Shown here: positions 29,885 to 39,726 of the stretch, piece after piece
How positions within the stretch are numbered: the stretch's first letter is position 1
Layout of the letters: each line of letters starts with the position of its first letter
Source of the DNA: Microbulbifer sp. THAF38
GTDB lineage: Bacteria > Pseudomonadota > Gammaproteobacteria > Pseudomonadales > Cellvibrionaceae
Reading direction: 5' to 3'
Length of the DNA: 64,000 nucleotides
Assembly (NCBI RefSeq): GCF_009363535.1
Contig: NZ_CP045369.1
Span: 1,066,501 to 1,130,500, forward strand
The notes under the pieces: model-generated
What the model was told of the DNA's origin: nothing
Database searches by the model: none
The model's input: only the letters and a program-made list of their open reading frames with translations
Position numbers and translations under genes: made by a program

Positions 29885-32725
29885 TTATTGCCCCTCGCTA
29901 ATTGCAGGTGTCACTGCCGGACGTAAAGCGGCATAGCCGGGGATCTGGGGAGCTAGGGTTTCCAGTCCAGGCAAACCAAAAGGAATGCCAATACAGCCGT
30001 TAGGTATACTGATACAGCTCTTTAGCTCAGCCCTGTAGACTCCACAGTTAGTTTCAATATCTACCAGTTCTCCCTCTTGGGTCGTGTATTGAGTGATCAC
30101 ATCAGGATGTATCAATACGAAGGGAGCATCAATGACTTCAGAAAATGACATCGATTGATTACTGAGCTCCTCACTGCCAAATAGGCGATAAATGGGCAGC
30201 ATCTGCAATTTATTGTCATTTTCGGCTGGTTTTATTGATTGATCGTCCGAAGTATTCCACTCATGGAGAGACTGTTGGGAGCGCTCAATATATTTACCCG
30301 ATGGGCCGCCTTTGCGCTCACCGCCAACTTGCTGCTGGAACTTAAAAATAGACTGGTTCGAATTCCATCCAGGTGACCAAATATTCGCCTGCAGTGGCGT
30401 TTTATTGGGATTGTGTATGCCTTCCATGCTGAAGCTCATGGGAGCATCAGGATCAATTACAGGAGGTGTCTCTGAGACATGCTGTTGGGCGTGAATAGCT
30501 GTGCGGCCGCTATAACGAGCACTTTGGCGAGCAACCTTAAGCCCATCAATACGATAGTCTTCATTTGGACCTAGTTCCGACAGAATCCTCAATGCCTTAA
30601 ATTCCTTCGCTATGGCATCACTGAGATCTGTGCTGTGCTTCCAGTGGCAGAGTGGTGAAAGGTTATCGGATTTTTCTGTGCAAAAATCTACGGCATCTAC
30701 CAGCCAGCGCCAGCTCTCTTGTATAAAACCTTTTCCCTCATAGACTGCATAAAAACGCTGTGCCAGACCATTATTGTTAACATAGGTACCTTGTGACTCA
30801 GCAGTAGTGGATGCTGGAAAGATCCAGTTTGCTCTCTTGGCAGTGGACGTAAGAAGGGTATCAATAAGAATCACTTCATCCACGTGAGTAAAGATTTTTT
30901 CTACTGATGGTGTGTCTAGTCGCCGATATAAATCATTTTCCAGCACGATAAGACTAGTGGGCATATCCTCGCTTGAGTCTGTTAATGACTCCAAAAGTTG
31001 TTCCAGATAGCCTTCTTTTTCATTGAATAACTGGATCATTCCCAGGCTATTCACTTCGCCACAGTTTAAATACAACTTTGTGGGCATCTTTCTATGATCG
31101 CTGAGTACACCGGCTAGTTCTGCTGCCGCCATTAGAATGCTGGAGCTCCTACTGGAAATTCCAGAAATAATGAGAGGATTGGTCGCATTGAGTAGTAGTT
31201 GTGTAGTGTGTTTGACTTCTTTCTGAAGCTCTGAAGAAATATCTGGGCACTGATTACCTGACCCAGTTATTTCCCGGGTAAGGGCTTGGGTAAAGAGGGC
31301 AATTTTATCTGGCGATTCAAATAGGGTAGTTGCGCTAATGTCTGCGAGCTCAGTAAGCTCCGTTCCAATAAAGGTAATCGGATTGGGATCACCCTCTAGC
31401 TGTCTAACAGAAGCATCTTGCCAGAGAGGTATCTTTAGATTCTGTGCCTGTTTTTTTTGACGGTTTCGTGCTGCTTGACGTACGGCCAGAGCAATTCGTG
31501 GCGCCGTGTTATAGATATCCTCGCCGATGATCAGAACTACATCAGCGGCTTCTATTTGAGGCGTGTTGGGGCTGGTAATCCGTTGGTCGCTTTGTATGTG
31601 GTTTACTAATTGAACTAATTGGTGATCGAGACGGTTTAGTCCAGAGAAGAAGTTATCGGCCCCGACTAACTGACGTAGCGCATAATTATTTTCCAGTGAT
31701 GCCCGAGGTGAGCCAATACCGATGATTCTTCGCAGCTGGCGTTGCGCAGCGGTGATTTGTACCGATAGGTGCAGGACGCCATCACGGGGACTGACCCTTC
31801 GATGGAGTTGATCTTTTGAATCTGCAGTGGAACCGATGAGATCTTCTTCCTGTGCACTTAAAACATGATTAATACGTGCTGCGCTATTGACATATTCGTA
31901 TCCGAAGCGTCCCCGATCACAGAGAAAATAACCGTTAATATCGTGATGGTAGAGGTTGGTAATACGCCTTAACATTGGTTCGTAGCTGTTACTAGATTCC
32001 CTTGCTCCAGGTGCAGTATTACATCCCACTGCACAATGCTCACAAATTGAAGGCGCAGTTTGCAGATCCCACTTACGTACAAAATGTGCACTAAAAGTCT
32101 TGTCCGTAAATACACCAGTTGGGCAGACTTCAACTAAGTTGCCACTGAAGCCATTTTGTAACCGGCCTTCTTGCTCTCGGCCAAAGTAAACCTGGTGATT
32201 TCGGCCGAGTGCCTGTAAGTCATTTCCTCCGGCATAGTCGTTATAAAACCGTATACAGCGGTAGCAGGTAATACAGCGGTTCATTTCGTGATTGATAAAA
32301 GGGCCAAGATATTGATTGCGATGTGTGCGCTTTGTGCCTCTGTAGCGGCGCATGGTATGGCCTGACATTTCTGTCATGTCCTGTAAATGACACTCACCCC
32401 CCTCCTCACAAACTGGGCAATCGTGAGGGTGGTTGGTCATCAGATCTTCAATTATGCTGCCGCGAAATTCCTGTGCCGCTTCGGCCTTAACACTGTAAAT
32501 GCCACCATCACGAACTGGCGTCATACAGCTCATAATCAAGCGGCCTGATTCATCTTCACTGTCTTTATATTCGATCATCGCACATTGACGACAGGCACCT
32601 ACCGAGCCCATTTCCGGATGCCAGCAAAAATAGGGAACGTTTAAGCCCAGAGTCAAGCAGCTGCTGAGTAGGTTCTGATCACCATCAACCAGATATTTCT
32701 CGCCGTCGATTGTAATGGTTGGCAT
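29885..32725 (-). CDS. nuoG: NADH-quinone oxidoreductase subunit G
   Basis: The 946-residue catalytic-arm subunit with several Fe-S clusters: the [2Fe-2S] N1b region (CRQCAM), CPVCEEGGECHLQDM, CITCYRCIRF, and a further set CEHCAVGCN with a distal Cys in FLCDRGRF as in E. coli NuoG (cluster N7). The C-terminal two thirds are a molybdopterin-oxidoreductase-like fold without a cofactor. The region around residues 300-450 is poorly conserved, and the protein is slightly longer than the E. coli one. Confidence 0.94.
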   Translation of the reverse strand: MPTITIDGEKYLVDGDQNLLSSCLTLGLNVPYFCWHPEMGSVGACRQCAMIEYKDSEDESGRLIMSCMTPVRDGGIYSVKAEAAQEFRGSIIEDLMTNHPHDCPVCEEGGECHLQDMTEMSGHTMRRYRGTKRTHRNQYLGPFINHEMNRCITCYRCIRFYNDYAGGNDLQALGRNHQVYFGREQEGRLQNGFSGNLVEVCPTGVFTDKTFSAHFVRKWDLQTAPSICEHCAVGCNTAPGARESSNSYEPMLRRITNLYHHDINGYFLCDRGRFGYEYVNSAARINHVLSAQEEDLIGSTADSKDQLHRRVSPRDGVLHLSVQITAAQRQLRRIIGIGSPRASLENNYALRQLVGADNFFSGLNRLDHQLVQLVNHIQSDQRITSPNTPQIEAADVVLIIGEDIYNTAPRIALAVRQAARNRQKKQAQNLKIPLWQDASVRQLEGDPNPITFIGTELTELADISATTLFESPDKIALFTQALTREITGSGNQCPDISSELQKEVKHTTQLLLNATNPLIISGISSRSSSILMAAAELAGVLSDHRKMPTKLYLNCGEVNSLGMIQLFNEKEGYLEQLLESLTDSSEDMPTSLIVLENDLYRRLDTPSVEKIFTHVDEVILIDTLLTSTAKRANWIFPASTTAESQGTYVNNNGLAQRFYAVYEGKGFIQESWRWLVDAVDFCTEKSDNLSPLCHWKHSTDLSDAIAKEFKALRILSELGPNEDYRIDGLKVARQSARYSGRTAIHAQQHVSETPPVIDPDAPMSFSMEGIHNPNKTPLQANIWSPGWNSNQSIFKFQQQVGGERKGGPSGKYIERSQQSLHEWNTSDDQSIKPAENDNKLQMLPIYRLFGSEELSNQSMSFSEVIDAPFVLIHPDVITQYTTQEGELVDIETNCGVYRAELKSCISIPNGCIGIPFGLPGLETLAPQIPGYAALRPAVTPAISEGQ

Positions 32726-32783
32726 CGCTAATCCATTATGCTTTATCGATGATATTGGGAGCCCTGGACAAATAGTTTGTTAA

Positions 32784-34058
32784 TTATTTATAGGGGCAAC
32801 AGCCTTTCTTTATATGGTCTAGGAAGTCCTGTTCGAATAATTTGAGAGCACTCTGAATAGGTTCTGCCGCTCCAGGAGCCAGTGCACAGAAGGTTTTACC
32901 GGGGCCAATTCGTTTACACTGTTCTTGTAGTAGCTCTAGATCCTCGGGTAGCCCCTCTCCGTTTTCTATTCGCTGTAGAACTTTCACAACCCATGGCAAT
33001 CCATCCCGGCAAGGGGTACACCAGCCACAGGACTCTCGCGCGAAAAACTGGGTAAGGTTTAGCACTAGCCCAACAGGGCAGGTCTTATCATCCATGACAG
33101 TAATTGTGCCGGTTCCCATGCGGCTACCAGCTTTGCCGATTACGTCGTAATCCATGGGGAGGTCCAGATGGTCGGGCCCGAGGAAGTCGGTAGAGCCACC
33201 ACCTGGAAGGAAACCTTTCAGTCTGAGTCCATCTCGCATGCCTCCGGCATGCTGCTCAATAATCTCGCGAATGGAAGTCCCCATGGGCAGTTCCCAGGCG
33301 CCCGGATTTTTGACCTTGCCGCTGACACCAAAAATTTTACTGCCGGCATCCTGACCCACTCCCAAGCTTCGATACCAGTCGACTCCGAGAGCCACCAGAT
33401 GTGGGATATTGCAGAAGGTCTCTACATTGTTCACCACCGTTGGTTTGCCCCAGAGGCCACTTACCTGTGGAAAGGGCGGTTTTGCTCTGGGGATTGCGCG
33501 GCGTCCCTCAAGGGCGTTGAGCAGCGCTGTTTCCTCTCCACAAATATAATTACCGGCACTGCGATGGACGAAGATTTCCAGTGAATACTCACTGTCAAAA
33601 ATATTATTGCCAATGAATCCTTGGGATCTTGCCTCCTCAATTGCAATTTCCAGGCGCTCTGCAGCCAGATGATATTCCCCGCGAATGAAGATATACCCAA
33701 CAGATGCACCTATGGCGTAGGCTGCTATTGCCATGCCCTCTAGCAATGAGTGAGGATCACGTTCCATCAGGAGTCGGTCTTTGAAGGTACCTGGCTCCAT
33801 CTCATCGGCATTGCATACAATAAACTTCTGGTTTGGTGAGTCTTCACCACGGGGAACAAAGCTCCACTTTAATCCGGTATTAAATCCCGCACCGCCACGT
33901 CCACGTAACCCACCCTCTTTGACGAGATTGATAATGTCATCCGGCGCCATAGCGTGGGCCTTGCGCCATCCTTGATAACCATCGTTAGCCAGGTATCGTG
34001 TGATATCCGCTGCGATATTCTCTTTTGTGATGTTTTTAGTGAGAGGATTTGTCAGCAT
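32784..34058 (-). CDS. nuoF: NADH-quinone oxidoreductase subunit F
   Basis: The NADH- and FMN-binding subunit, 424 residues. The nucleotide-binding stretch GGLRGRGGAGFNTGLKW, the FMN region CNADEMEPGTFKDR, and the N3 cluster motif ESCGWCTPCRDG with a distal Cys near CKRIGPGKTFCALAPGA are all present. Its start overlaps the end of nuoE by 23 bases, indicating translational coupling. Confidence 0.96.
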   Translation of the reverse strand: MLTNPLTKNITKENIAADITRYLANDGYQGWRKAHAMAPDDIINLVKEGGLRGRGGAGFNTGLKWSFVPRGEDSPNQKFIVCNADEMEPGTFKDRLLMERDPHSLLEGMAIAAYAIGASVGYIFIRGEYHLAAERLEIAIEEARSQGFIGNNIFDSEYSLEIFVHRSAGNYICGEETALLNALEGRRAIPRAKPPFPQVSGLWGKPTVVNNVETFCNIPHLVALGVDWYRSLGVGQDAGSKIFGVSGKVKNPGAWELPMGTSIREIIEQHAGGMRDGLRLKGFLPGGGSTDFLGPDHLDLPMDYDVIGKAGSRMGTGTITVMDDKTCPVGLVLNLTQFFARESCGWCTPCRDGLPWVVKVLQRIENGEGLPEDLELLQEQCKRIGPGKTFCALAPGAAEPIQSALKLFEQDFLDHIKKGCCPYK

Positions 34059-34602
34059 GGACTTGTTTCTTTTTATCGATTAATGCGTCGATGGCTGATT
34101 CATCGAGATTTCTATACATTTCATCTCCAAGCATCAACACCGGCGCTTTATCACAGTCGCCAAGGCAGGGTGTTTCCAGTAGGGTAAAGATCCCATCATT
34201 AGATGTCTGTCCAGGTTCAATTTGCAGGCGCTGGCTTATATGTTTTTGCAATTGATCGCAGCCCATAATCCAGCAGCTGGAACTTTTACATAGATAAATT
34301 ACTTCCTTGCCAACAGGTTGGCGGAAAATGAGTTGATAATAGGTGGCTACACCTTCCAGTTGGGCCGCGGGTATTTGCAAGTAGTTTGCAATCGCCTGAA
34401 GACTGCTATCTGAAATCCAACCCCGATGCTTTTGTACGATTCTGAGAGCCTCTAAACCCACTGAAGATTTGCCCTCATAATGAGCGGCCTCTTTATCAAT
34501 TTCTCTTTTTTCCTCGTCAGTGAGGGTTCCTGAGAGTTTTTCTGGATCCTTGTTGCTTTTCTCCATTACTTCAATAAGTTCCGGTTCTAATAAGCTGGAC
34601 AT
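34036..34602 (-). CDS. nuoE: NADH-quinone oxidoreductase subunit E
   Basis: A 188-residue thioredoxin-like [2Fe-2S] subunit (cluster N1a). Cys ligands are visible as CKSSSC and CLGDC, with the family helix GWISDSSLQAIANYL and GVATYYQLIFRQP. The first 45 residues are charged and variable. A 133-base gap separates it from nuoCD. Confidence 0.95.
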   Translation of the reverse strand: MSSLLEPELIEVMEKSNKDPEKLSGTLTDEEKREIDKEAAHYEGKSSVGLEALRIVQKHRGWISDSSLQAIANYLQIPAAQLEGVATYYQLIFRQPVGKEVIYLCKSSSCWIMGCDQLQKHISQRLQIEPGQTSNDGIFTLLETPCLGDCDKAPVLMLGDEMYRNLDESAIDALIDKKKQVHADKSSH

Positions 34603-34735
34603 TTGCGCCTCCTATGTTGGTATCACGGAGGCATCTAGAAGATGCCGTTGCCGCCGGATGTTATTGCGGCAAGAGGACATCGGACTGCGAAATGCATAAA
34701 TATCCCCTCCCAAGTCTAAGAGTGATTATTTGTTG

Positions 34736-36541
34736 TTATCGATCCACATCCGCCATAACAAAATCAATACTGGCAATAATTGCGATTAGATCTGCAATTA
34801 GTAATCCCCGCGACATCAGAGGGATCATTTGTAAGTGTGGAAATGAGGGGGTGCGTATTCTAGTGCGATATGATGTTGTGCCCCCATCGCTGATAATTTG
34901 ATAGCTGTTGAGACCTTTGGTGGCTTCAATAGGGAAACACACCTCACCAGCTGGCATTACCGGCCCCCAACTGTTATTGACAAAGTGTTGAATGAGCGTT
35001 TCGATATCCTGCATAGTGCGCCCCTTTCGCGGCGGCGTCGTCAATGGATGATCGGATTTATAAGGGCCTGCCGGCATATTCTCCAGGCACTGGCGAATGA
35101 TGCGCAGGCTCTGCCACATCTCATCAACCCGTACACGGCATCGATCAAAACAGTCACCACCATCATAGCTGGGAATATCGAACTCAAATTGGTCATAGCC
35201 ACTGTAAGGACGCTTCTTGCGTAAATCCCACTCAAGTCCGGTTGCGCGTAGGCCGGGGCCTGTAACTCCCCACTCCATTGCCTCAGCGGTATTGTAGACA
35301 CCGATTCCTCGAGTGCGTTTTTGTAACAGTTTGTTCTTGATTACCATGCCGTCGTAATCGCGCAATCGTTCGGGCATATAGTCGAGGAATTCCCGAACCA
35401 TTTTATCCCAGCCCTCCGGCAGGTCCTGGGCTACACCGCCGATACGAAACCAGGCCGGATGCATTCGTCCACCGGTGATGGCTTCGACAATCCCAAAGAG
35501 TTTTTCCCGGTCGATAAACATGTAAAAGACAGGCGACATCTGCCCGACATCTTGCGCAAAAGTACCAAAAAATACCAAATGGCTAGAAATACGAAAAAAC
35601 TCGCACATCATCACCCTAATCACCTGGGCACGCTCGGGAACTTGTATACCGGCGAGTTGCTCAAGGGCCAATACATAGGGCAGGTTATTCATAACGCCAC
35701 CCAGGTAATCGATGCGGTCTGTATAGGGCACATAGGTGTGCCAGGCCTGACGTTCCGCCATCTTTTCTGCGCCGCGATGGTGGTATCCGATATCCGGCAC
35801 CGCATCTACTATTTGTTCGCCATCGAGTTGCAGGGCGATACGAAATACACCGTGCACGCTAGGGTGGTTGGGCCCCAGGTTTAGGAACATAAACTCCGAG
35901 TCTTCATTGGCGCGGGCCATACCCCAGTCTTCTGGGCGGAACAATAGTGCTTCTTGTTCCTTGCGCTCTTTTTCTTCAGAGAGGCTGAAAGGGTCGACTT
36001 CTGTGGCGCGCGCATGATGATCTTTACGGAGGGGGTGCCCTTTCCAGGTGGTGGGCATCATTATTCGACGTAAGTGAGGGTGCCCTTCAAAATTGATGCC
36101 AAAGAGATCCCAGACTTCCCGTTCATACCAGTTGGCGTTCTGCCAAACACTTGAAATCGATGGTGCTGAAAGCTTCGATTCGGCCAGTGCGACCTTAATG
36201 CGGATAAATAAATTTCTAGTGAAAGAGAGCAGCTGATAGACCAGGGTGAAATCACTGGCGGGCTGCTTTTCAGGCCCCTCTCCACGATTTACCCGCAATC
36301 GCTCATCTATCGCGCTGAGATCGTAGAGCATGGCAAAGGGGCGAGAAATACTCTGTTTAAGGAATTGCAACAGTGGAGTCAGGGACTGGGTGTCTACCCA
36401 TAGGGTGGGCATATCGTCACAGTTAGGCTGTAACCAGTAATTGTGTAAGTGATACTCCAGGTCGAGGTCGCGCAGGAATAATTCAGCCTCCTTGCTATAG
36501 GCAGTCTCGCTGTGAACACTTTTTGCTATAACACCTGTCAT
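34736..36541 (-). CDS. nuoCD: NADH-quinone oxidoreductase fused subunit C/D
   Basis: A fused 30-kDa/49-kDa subunit, 601 residues, as in E. coli. The C part (to about residue 190) has [23 protein letters not shown] and the D part begins near [19 protein letters not shown], the start of the 49-kDa quinone-site domain, with [12 protein letters not shown] and the C-terminal VMADVDR. The fusion is the gammaproteobacterial arrangement. Confidence 0.96.
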   Translation of the reverse strand: MTGVIAKSVHSETAYSKEAELFLRDLDLEYHLHNYWLQPNCDDMPTLWVDTQSLTPLLQFLKQSISRPFAMLYDLSAIDERLRVNRGEGPEKQPASDFTLVYQLLSFTRNLFIRIKVALAESKLSAPSISSVWQNANWYEREVWDLFGINFEGHPHLRRIMMPTTWKGHPLRKDHHARATEVDPFSLSEEKERKEQEALLFRPEDWGMARANEDSEFMFLNLGPNHPSVHGVFRIALQLDGEQIVDAVPDIGYHHRGAEKMAERQAWHTYVPYTDRIDYLGGVMNNLPYVLALEQLAGIQVPERAQVIRVMMCEFFRISSHLVFFGTFAQDVGQMSPVFYMFIDREKLFGIVEAITGGRMHPAWFRIGGVAQDLPEGWDKMVREFLDYMPERLRDYDGMVIKNKLLQKRTRGIGVYNTAEAMEWGVTGPGLRATGLEWDLRKKRPYSGYDQFEFDIPSYDGGDCFDRCRVRVDEMWQSLRIIRQCLENMPAGPYKSDHPLTTPPRKGRTMQDIETLIQHFVNNSWGPVMPAGEVCFPIEATKGLNSYQIISDGGTTSYRTRIRTPSFPHLQMIPLMSRGLLIADLIAIIASIDFVMADVDR

Positions 36542-36583
36542 GGGAGTCCCACTGTTATTTTTCTTGGTGCGCCTAAAGCTTTG

Positions 36584-37231
36584 TTAAACCGTATCTGGAG
36601 AGCGCAATAGTTCTGTGCGCATGCGTTCTTCTCGGTGTAAATCTCTCTGGCTCGGTTTGGCTACTTTTCTTGTTCCCTGTTCATCCACTACCCAACTAAA
36701 GTTTCTGCGCTCGGCGGCGACGGACTTTTGTAACAGGGTAAGCCCTTGCAGTAATGCTTCTGGGCGAGGAGGGCAGCCGGGTACATATACATCGACGGGC
36801 AAAAATTTGTCGACCCCCTGCACCACGCTATAAATATCGTACATGCCTCCAGAATTGGCACAGGAGCCCATGGAAATTACCCAGCGAGGTTCGATCATTT
36901 GTTCATAAAGACGCTGAACCACTGGTGCCATTTTTAAGAATACGGTGCCGGAAATAACGATAAGATCGGCTTGCCTTGGCGTTGCACGAATCACTTCCGC
37001 GCCGAATCGGGAAATATCGTGTCGACTGGTAAATGCGGTGGCCATTTCCACATAACAGCAGGAGAGGCCAAAGTTAAATGGCCAAAGTGAATTAGAGCGC
37101 CCCCAGGCAACCAACTCTTCCAACTTGGCGAGTAGGACATTCTTTTGCAGGTCTTCCTCCATCTCTACGCTATCTGTCTTACGTGAGTCGGAGGCAATGA
37201 CATCGTCGGCTTTACTCAACTTCCAGCGCAT
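36584..37231 (-). CDS. nuoB: NADH-quinone oxidoreductase subunit B
   Basis: A 215-residue subunit carrying terminal cluster N2. The tandem Cys GLSCCYVEM, the third ligand in [12 protein letters not shown] and the fourth in [11 protein letters not shown] are all seen. Extra charged residues at both ends are normal for gammaproteobacteria. Confidence 0.96.
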   Translation of the reverse strand: MRWKLSKADDVIASDSRKTDSVEMEEDLQKNVLLAKLEELVAWGRSNSLWPFNFGLSCCYVEMATAFTSRHDISRFGAEVIRATPRQADLIVISGTVFLKMAPVVQRLYEQMIEPRWVISMGSCANSGGMYDIYSVVQGVDKFLPVDVYVPGCPPRPEALLQGLTLLQKSVAAERRNFSWVVDEQGTRKVAKPSQRDLHREERMRTELLRSPDTV

Positions 37232-37249
37232 GGTCTTTCCAGCTTTTCT

Positions 37250-37663
37250 TTATTGATGGTTTTTGCGATTGATCAGGCTTTTCTGCTCTCCTCCCCACTC
37301 CAGGGCACCAAGGCGCCATAGGTAGATCAATCCCACCAGTAGGATGACGATAAATATGGTGGCTTCGATAAAGCCGAGTAATCCGGTTTCATAGAAGGCA
37401 ACTGACCAGCTAAAGAGATAAACCGCTTCCAGGTCGAACACGATGAATAAAATGGCAACCAGATAGTAGGCAACCGATATTCGCAACCGAGCGCTGCCCT
37501 GGGAAATAATGCCTGACTCAAAGGGTTCATCGGTTGCGGGGTCTCTTCTCTTTTGCCCAAGAAAATAGGAGAGACTGAGCATAAGTACGATTAATGCGAG
37601 TACGGCGAGGCAATAAACGACCAGTGGCCATACTTCCGGGTTAAGCTGCTCTGGATAGTTCAA
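37250..37663 (-). CDS. nuoA: NADH-quinone oxidoreductase subunit A
   Basis: A 137-residue three-helix membrane subunit and first gene of the nuo operon. The loop PFESGIISQGSARLRISVAYYLVAILFIVFDLEAVYLF contains the conserved Glu, Asp and the first-turn Arg residues; helix 1 follows the short N-terminus. The operon promoter must lie to the right, between 37664 and 38076. Confidence 0.95.
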   Translation of the reverse strand: MNYPEQLNPEVWPLVVYCLAVLALIVLMLSLSYFLGQKRRDPATDEPFESGIISQGSARLRISVAYYLVAILFIVFDLEAVYLFSWSVAFYETGLLGFIEATIFIVILLVGLIYLWRLGALEWGGEQKSLINRKNHQ

Positions 37664-38076
37664 CTTCTTTCTCCCCGTTTTTCTATTGGGCCCCGCCCGT
37701 ATTGATTATTAGTACCGCCGCGAAAACACTGGATCAAGATGGGCGCTTTCTTTGTTGATGAAAGCGAATTTGACAATGGGCTTTTATTCTTGATTTGGCA
37801 TCTGTTTCAATGGACGTTATTTAAACCCAAAATCCTTGTCTGGCCGTTCACTGTTTATAAGGCCTAGCTGTAGATTGCGCCAGTGCCACTAAGGAACGTT
37901 TACTTCTTACGCTTTTAGTTTTTATTAGTTGGCATTCTGTAAGAATTAACGACAGTGGATGAAAGGCTTCACATTTTTTCCGTAAATGGAAATGTTTAAA
38001 AGGATCAATAGACAAATTAATGAGTGAAGAGACGATATTTGGAAGGGAGTCGGGGGAAAGTAGTGAAATAATAATT
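37664..38076. other. nuo operon upstream region
   Basis: About 410 bases without a gene between nuoA and the cassette region. It should contain the nuo promoter, reading leftwards, but no box could be assigned with confidence. Confidence 0.45.
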
Positions 38077-38101
38077 AATAAGGGGGTAGATCCCCCTTAT
38101 T
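38077..38101. terminator. Terminator-like hairpin at the left end of the cassette region
   Basis: A perfect 10-bp stem (AATAAGGGGG/CCCCCTTATT, loop TAGAT). On the minus strand it is followed by a T-rich run, so it would stop transcripts of the leftward cassette array before nuo. Confidence 0.75.
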
Positions 38102-38102
38102 A

Positions 38103-38347
38103 TTAGCAACCAAATCTGACCAACTTAAAGGTTACTGATTCACCGGCTTCCTGCCAGGTGATAGCTGCCTCCGCTTCTTCATCGATATTGTCGACGCTGG
38201 GTGCTGGGTGCTGGGTGCTGGGTGCTGGGTACTGGGTACTGGGTAGTAATGCAGCATGATGGTTTCGCCCTCTGGGCCAGCTGGAGTTTTTGCGCGCTGC
38301 AAGATTGCCTCGGTGATATAGGGCATTAGCGGGTGCGTTAAGCGCAT
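38103..38347 (-). pseudogene. valS fragment with inserted heptad repeat
   Basis: On the minus strand, MRLTHPLMPYITEAILQRAK, then AGPEGETIML, then (one frame over) DEEAEAAITW match the C-terminal third of valyl-tRNA synthetase. Only about 50 codons are present, with no tRNA synthetase core. A seven-fold 7-bp repeat lies between the two halves and shifts the frame. The real valS is not in the window. The fragment abuts a truncated intron end, so it was probably captured during rearrangement of the array. Confidence 0.75.
38196..38244. repeat. Seven tandem copies of a 7-bp unit
   Basis: Five copies of GCTGGGT followed by two of ACTGGGT. The array lies within the valS fragment and would encode a 7-residue repeat (PSTQHPA-like) on the minus strand. 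Confidence 0.97.
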
Positions 38348-38363
38348 AATTGCAGACCATCTT

Positions 38364-38411
38364 CGATGGGTGGTTTGGGGGCCGATAGCTAGAAACTACC
38401 GACTATCCGAT
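38364..38411 (+). mobile_element. Group II intron 3'-end remnant (R0)
   Basis: Matches the last half of domain V and all of domain VI of the longer copies (GATGGGTGGT..., GATAGCTAGAAACTACCGAC, end CTATCCGAT). The GNAT cassette's stop codon (TAA on the minus strand) begins at the next base, as at other intron 3' ends. Confidence 0.75.
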
Positions 38412-38834
38412 TTATATGACTGTAAGCGTCATTTGATAAAATCTATCATCTTCGCTTTCTATGACAAACCCTAGGCGACCATAAAGTCTATATGCTGGAC
38501 TACGTTTAAATACTCGTAGATCAATGAACCCTAGTTGTTTTTGCCTTGCAAGCTCGATTACCTTAGAAATAATTAAAGCGCCTAACCCTTTGTTCTGTTG
38601 AGTAGATACAACTTGAATATCTCGCAGTTGACAGCGATTGTTTTCGAATGAGAGTCGAACAACACCAAAAACTCCATCAGCGTTCACTACATCATAGTTT
38701 TCAAGATTTTCAATTGCACTGCGTACATCTGATAAAGTCCAGTCAACGCCATACATGTCATAGTACTCCTGCATGTTGGCAAGAGTAAGTTTTGCAGATT
38801 TATCCAAGTCTTGGGTTTTAATAAATTGTGTCAT
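38412..38834 (-). CDS. Cassette GNAT acetyltransferase
   Basis: A 140-residue GCN5-related N-acetyltransferase. The acetyl-CoA loop appears as QQNKGLGALI (near residue 80), followed by the Leu/Phe-rich strand FIDLRVF and a C-terminal YRLYGRLGFV typical of the family. The acceptor is unknown. It is the leftmost cassette ORF, ends exactly at an intron end, and a decayed second copy lies at 53166. Confidence 0.8.
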   Translation of the reverse strand: MTQFIKTQDLDKSAKLTLANMQEYYDMYGVDWTLSDVRSAIENLENYDVVNADGVFGVVRLSFENNRCQLRDIQVVSTQQNKGLGALIISKVIELARQKQLGFIDLRVFKRSPAYRLYGRLGFVIESEDDRFYQMTLTVI

Positions 38835-38842
38835 TGGTAAAA

Positions 38843-38891
38843 TTATAACGTCTCAAACACCGGATGACGCGACAGCTGTGTCTGGTTGATT
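38843..38891 (-). repeat. Short attC-like site between two cassettes
   Basis: On the minus strand an AATCAAC box, a 7-bp stem CAGACAC/GTGTTTG (one wobble) and then ACGTTATAA resemble a short attC. The duplicate at 53.6 kb keeps the same arrangement. The boxes are imperfect, so this is tentative. Confidence 0.35.
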
Positions 38892-39272
38892 TGACTTATT
38901 AGTAGTGAAGTAGTCAGTAATTTGAGCTTCCACTTCTTTCCTACAAATCTCAATTACTTTATCGCCCACCTCGTCATTGAATGAAGATTTAAATATGCAT
39001 TGAATAAAAACACCTTTTTCACCAGAACTAAAAGACATATTTTGGTAGCGAAGACCTAAAAGATTACTTAAATCTTGACCCTGGAGCTCTACAACTTCTT
39101 TTTGAATTTGATGATGTAAATTGCCATTCCAAACAAGATTAGCTATGACAGGGGCTGCCTTGAGATTCTCCTCATGATTCTGGCCTCCTTCAACTTGAAT
39201 ATTATAATTCTTTGAAGTGGATACTTCGCAAGCACCAATAAAAAGAATGGTTATTAATAAAATAGTCCTCAT
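38853..39272 (-). CDS. Cassette lipoprotein, unknown function
   Basis: A 139-residue exported lipoprotein: hydrophobic N-terminus with lipobox LFIGAC (Cys near residue 15), then a soluble region with scattered Cys (QCIF, EICR). No known domain recognised. It lies upstream of the GNAT cassette on the same strand, 18 bases apart. A disrupted paralogue near 53.6-54.6 kb is split by an IS200-type element. Confidence 0.7.
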   Translation of the reverse strand: MRTILLITILFIGACEVSTSKNYNIQVEGGQNHEENLKAAPVIANLVWNGNLHHQIQKEVVELQGQDLSNLLGLRYQNMSFSSGEKGVFIQCIFKSSFNDEVGDKVIEICRKEVEAQITDYFTTNKSNQPDTAVASSGV

Positions 39273-39293
39273 TTGAAATTCCTTACTTCTAAT

Positions 39294-39346
39294 GCCTAAA
39301 GCACCTGTGGCAAAACCGGAGCGAAGCGGCAGTTTTGACGTTGGGT
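39294..39346 (-). repeat. attC-like recombination site (A1)
   Basis: Outer arms GCACC/GGTGC and inner stem CAAAA/TTTTG with a three-base bulge and a GAGCGAAG loop. On the minus strand ACCCAAC fits the RYYYAAC box; on the plus strand GTTGGGT fits GTTRRRY. A short spacer then leads to the intron R1 5' end. Confidence 0.7.
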
Positions 39347-39357
39347 GCCTTTACTTG

Positions 39358-39716
39358 ATACGCCTAAGACGGGCATGGACTAATCGGGGTGAAAGTCCCC
39401 TGTAGGAAGATCACCATTTAATGGGTTCCATTAAATGCTAACTACTGGCGAATGACGACTGCAACAGCCAAGGACACCGAAGCCGGGTGATCTAACGGGT
39501 AGAGTCAAAGATGCAATTGTGTAGTGAAAGTTCATGCTTTTAACTGGGGAAGTCTGTTTAATTTACTACAGTGAAGCTGTCAGGACGGTAACAGACTCAT
39601 GTATAGGCCTAACCGGTTCGAGACTATCGTTAAGTGCATGGGTAGGGAACCGCTGATTACGTACCCCGCGATGACTGGTGTAGTAGCCGGTAACTATAAA
39701 TTGCCGGCTACACGAT
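39358..39716 (+). mobile_element. Group II intron-like element R1 (short, 359 nt)
   Basis: Starts ATACGCC after CTTG; contains the conserved GTGAAAGTCCCCTGTAGGAA and TTAATGGG/CCATTAA stem near the 5' end, and domain V/VI-like GGGAACCGC...GGTGTAG and a hairpin AGCCGGTAACTATAAATTGC ending CACGAT. It lacks about 350 nt present in the longest copies. No ORF. Confidence 0.8.
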
Positions 39717-39726
39717 TTTGAGCTAC

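Noticed and set aside
38853..39346. Integron integrase or attI within the window
   Set aside because: No tyrosine-recombinase frame was seen on either strand from 38 to 58 kb; the array appears integrase-less here.
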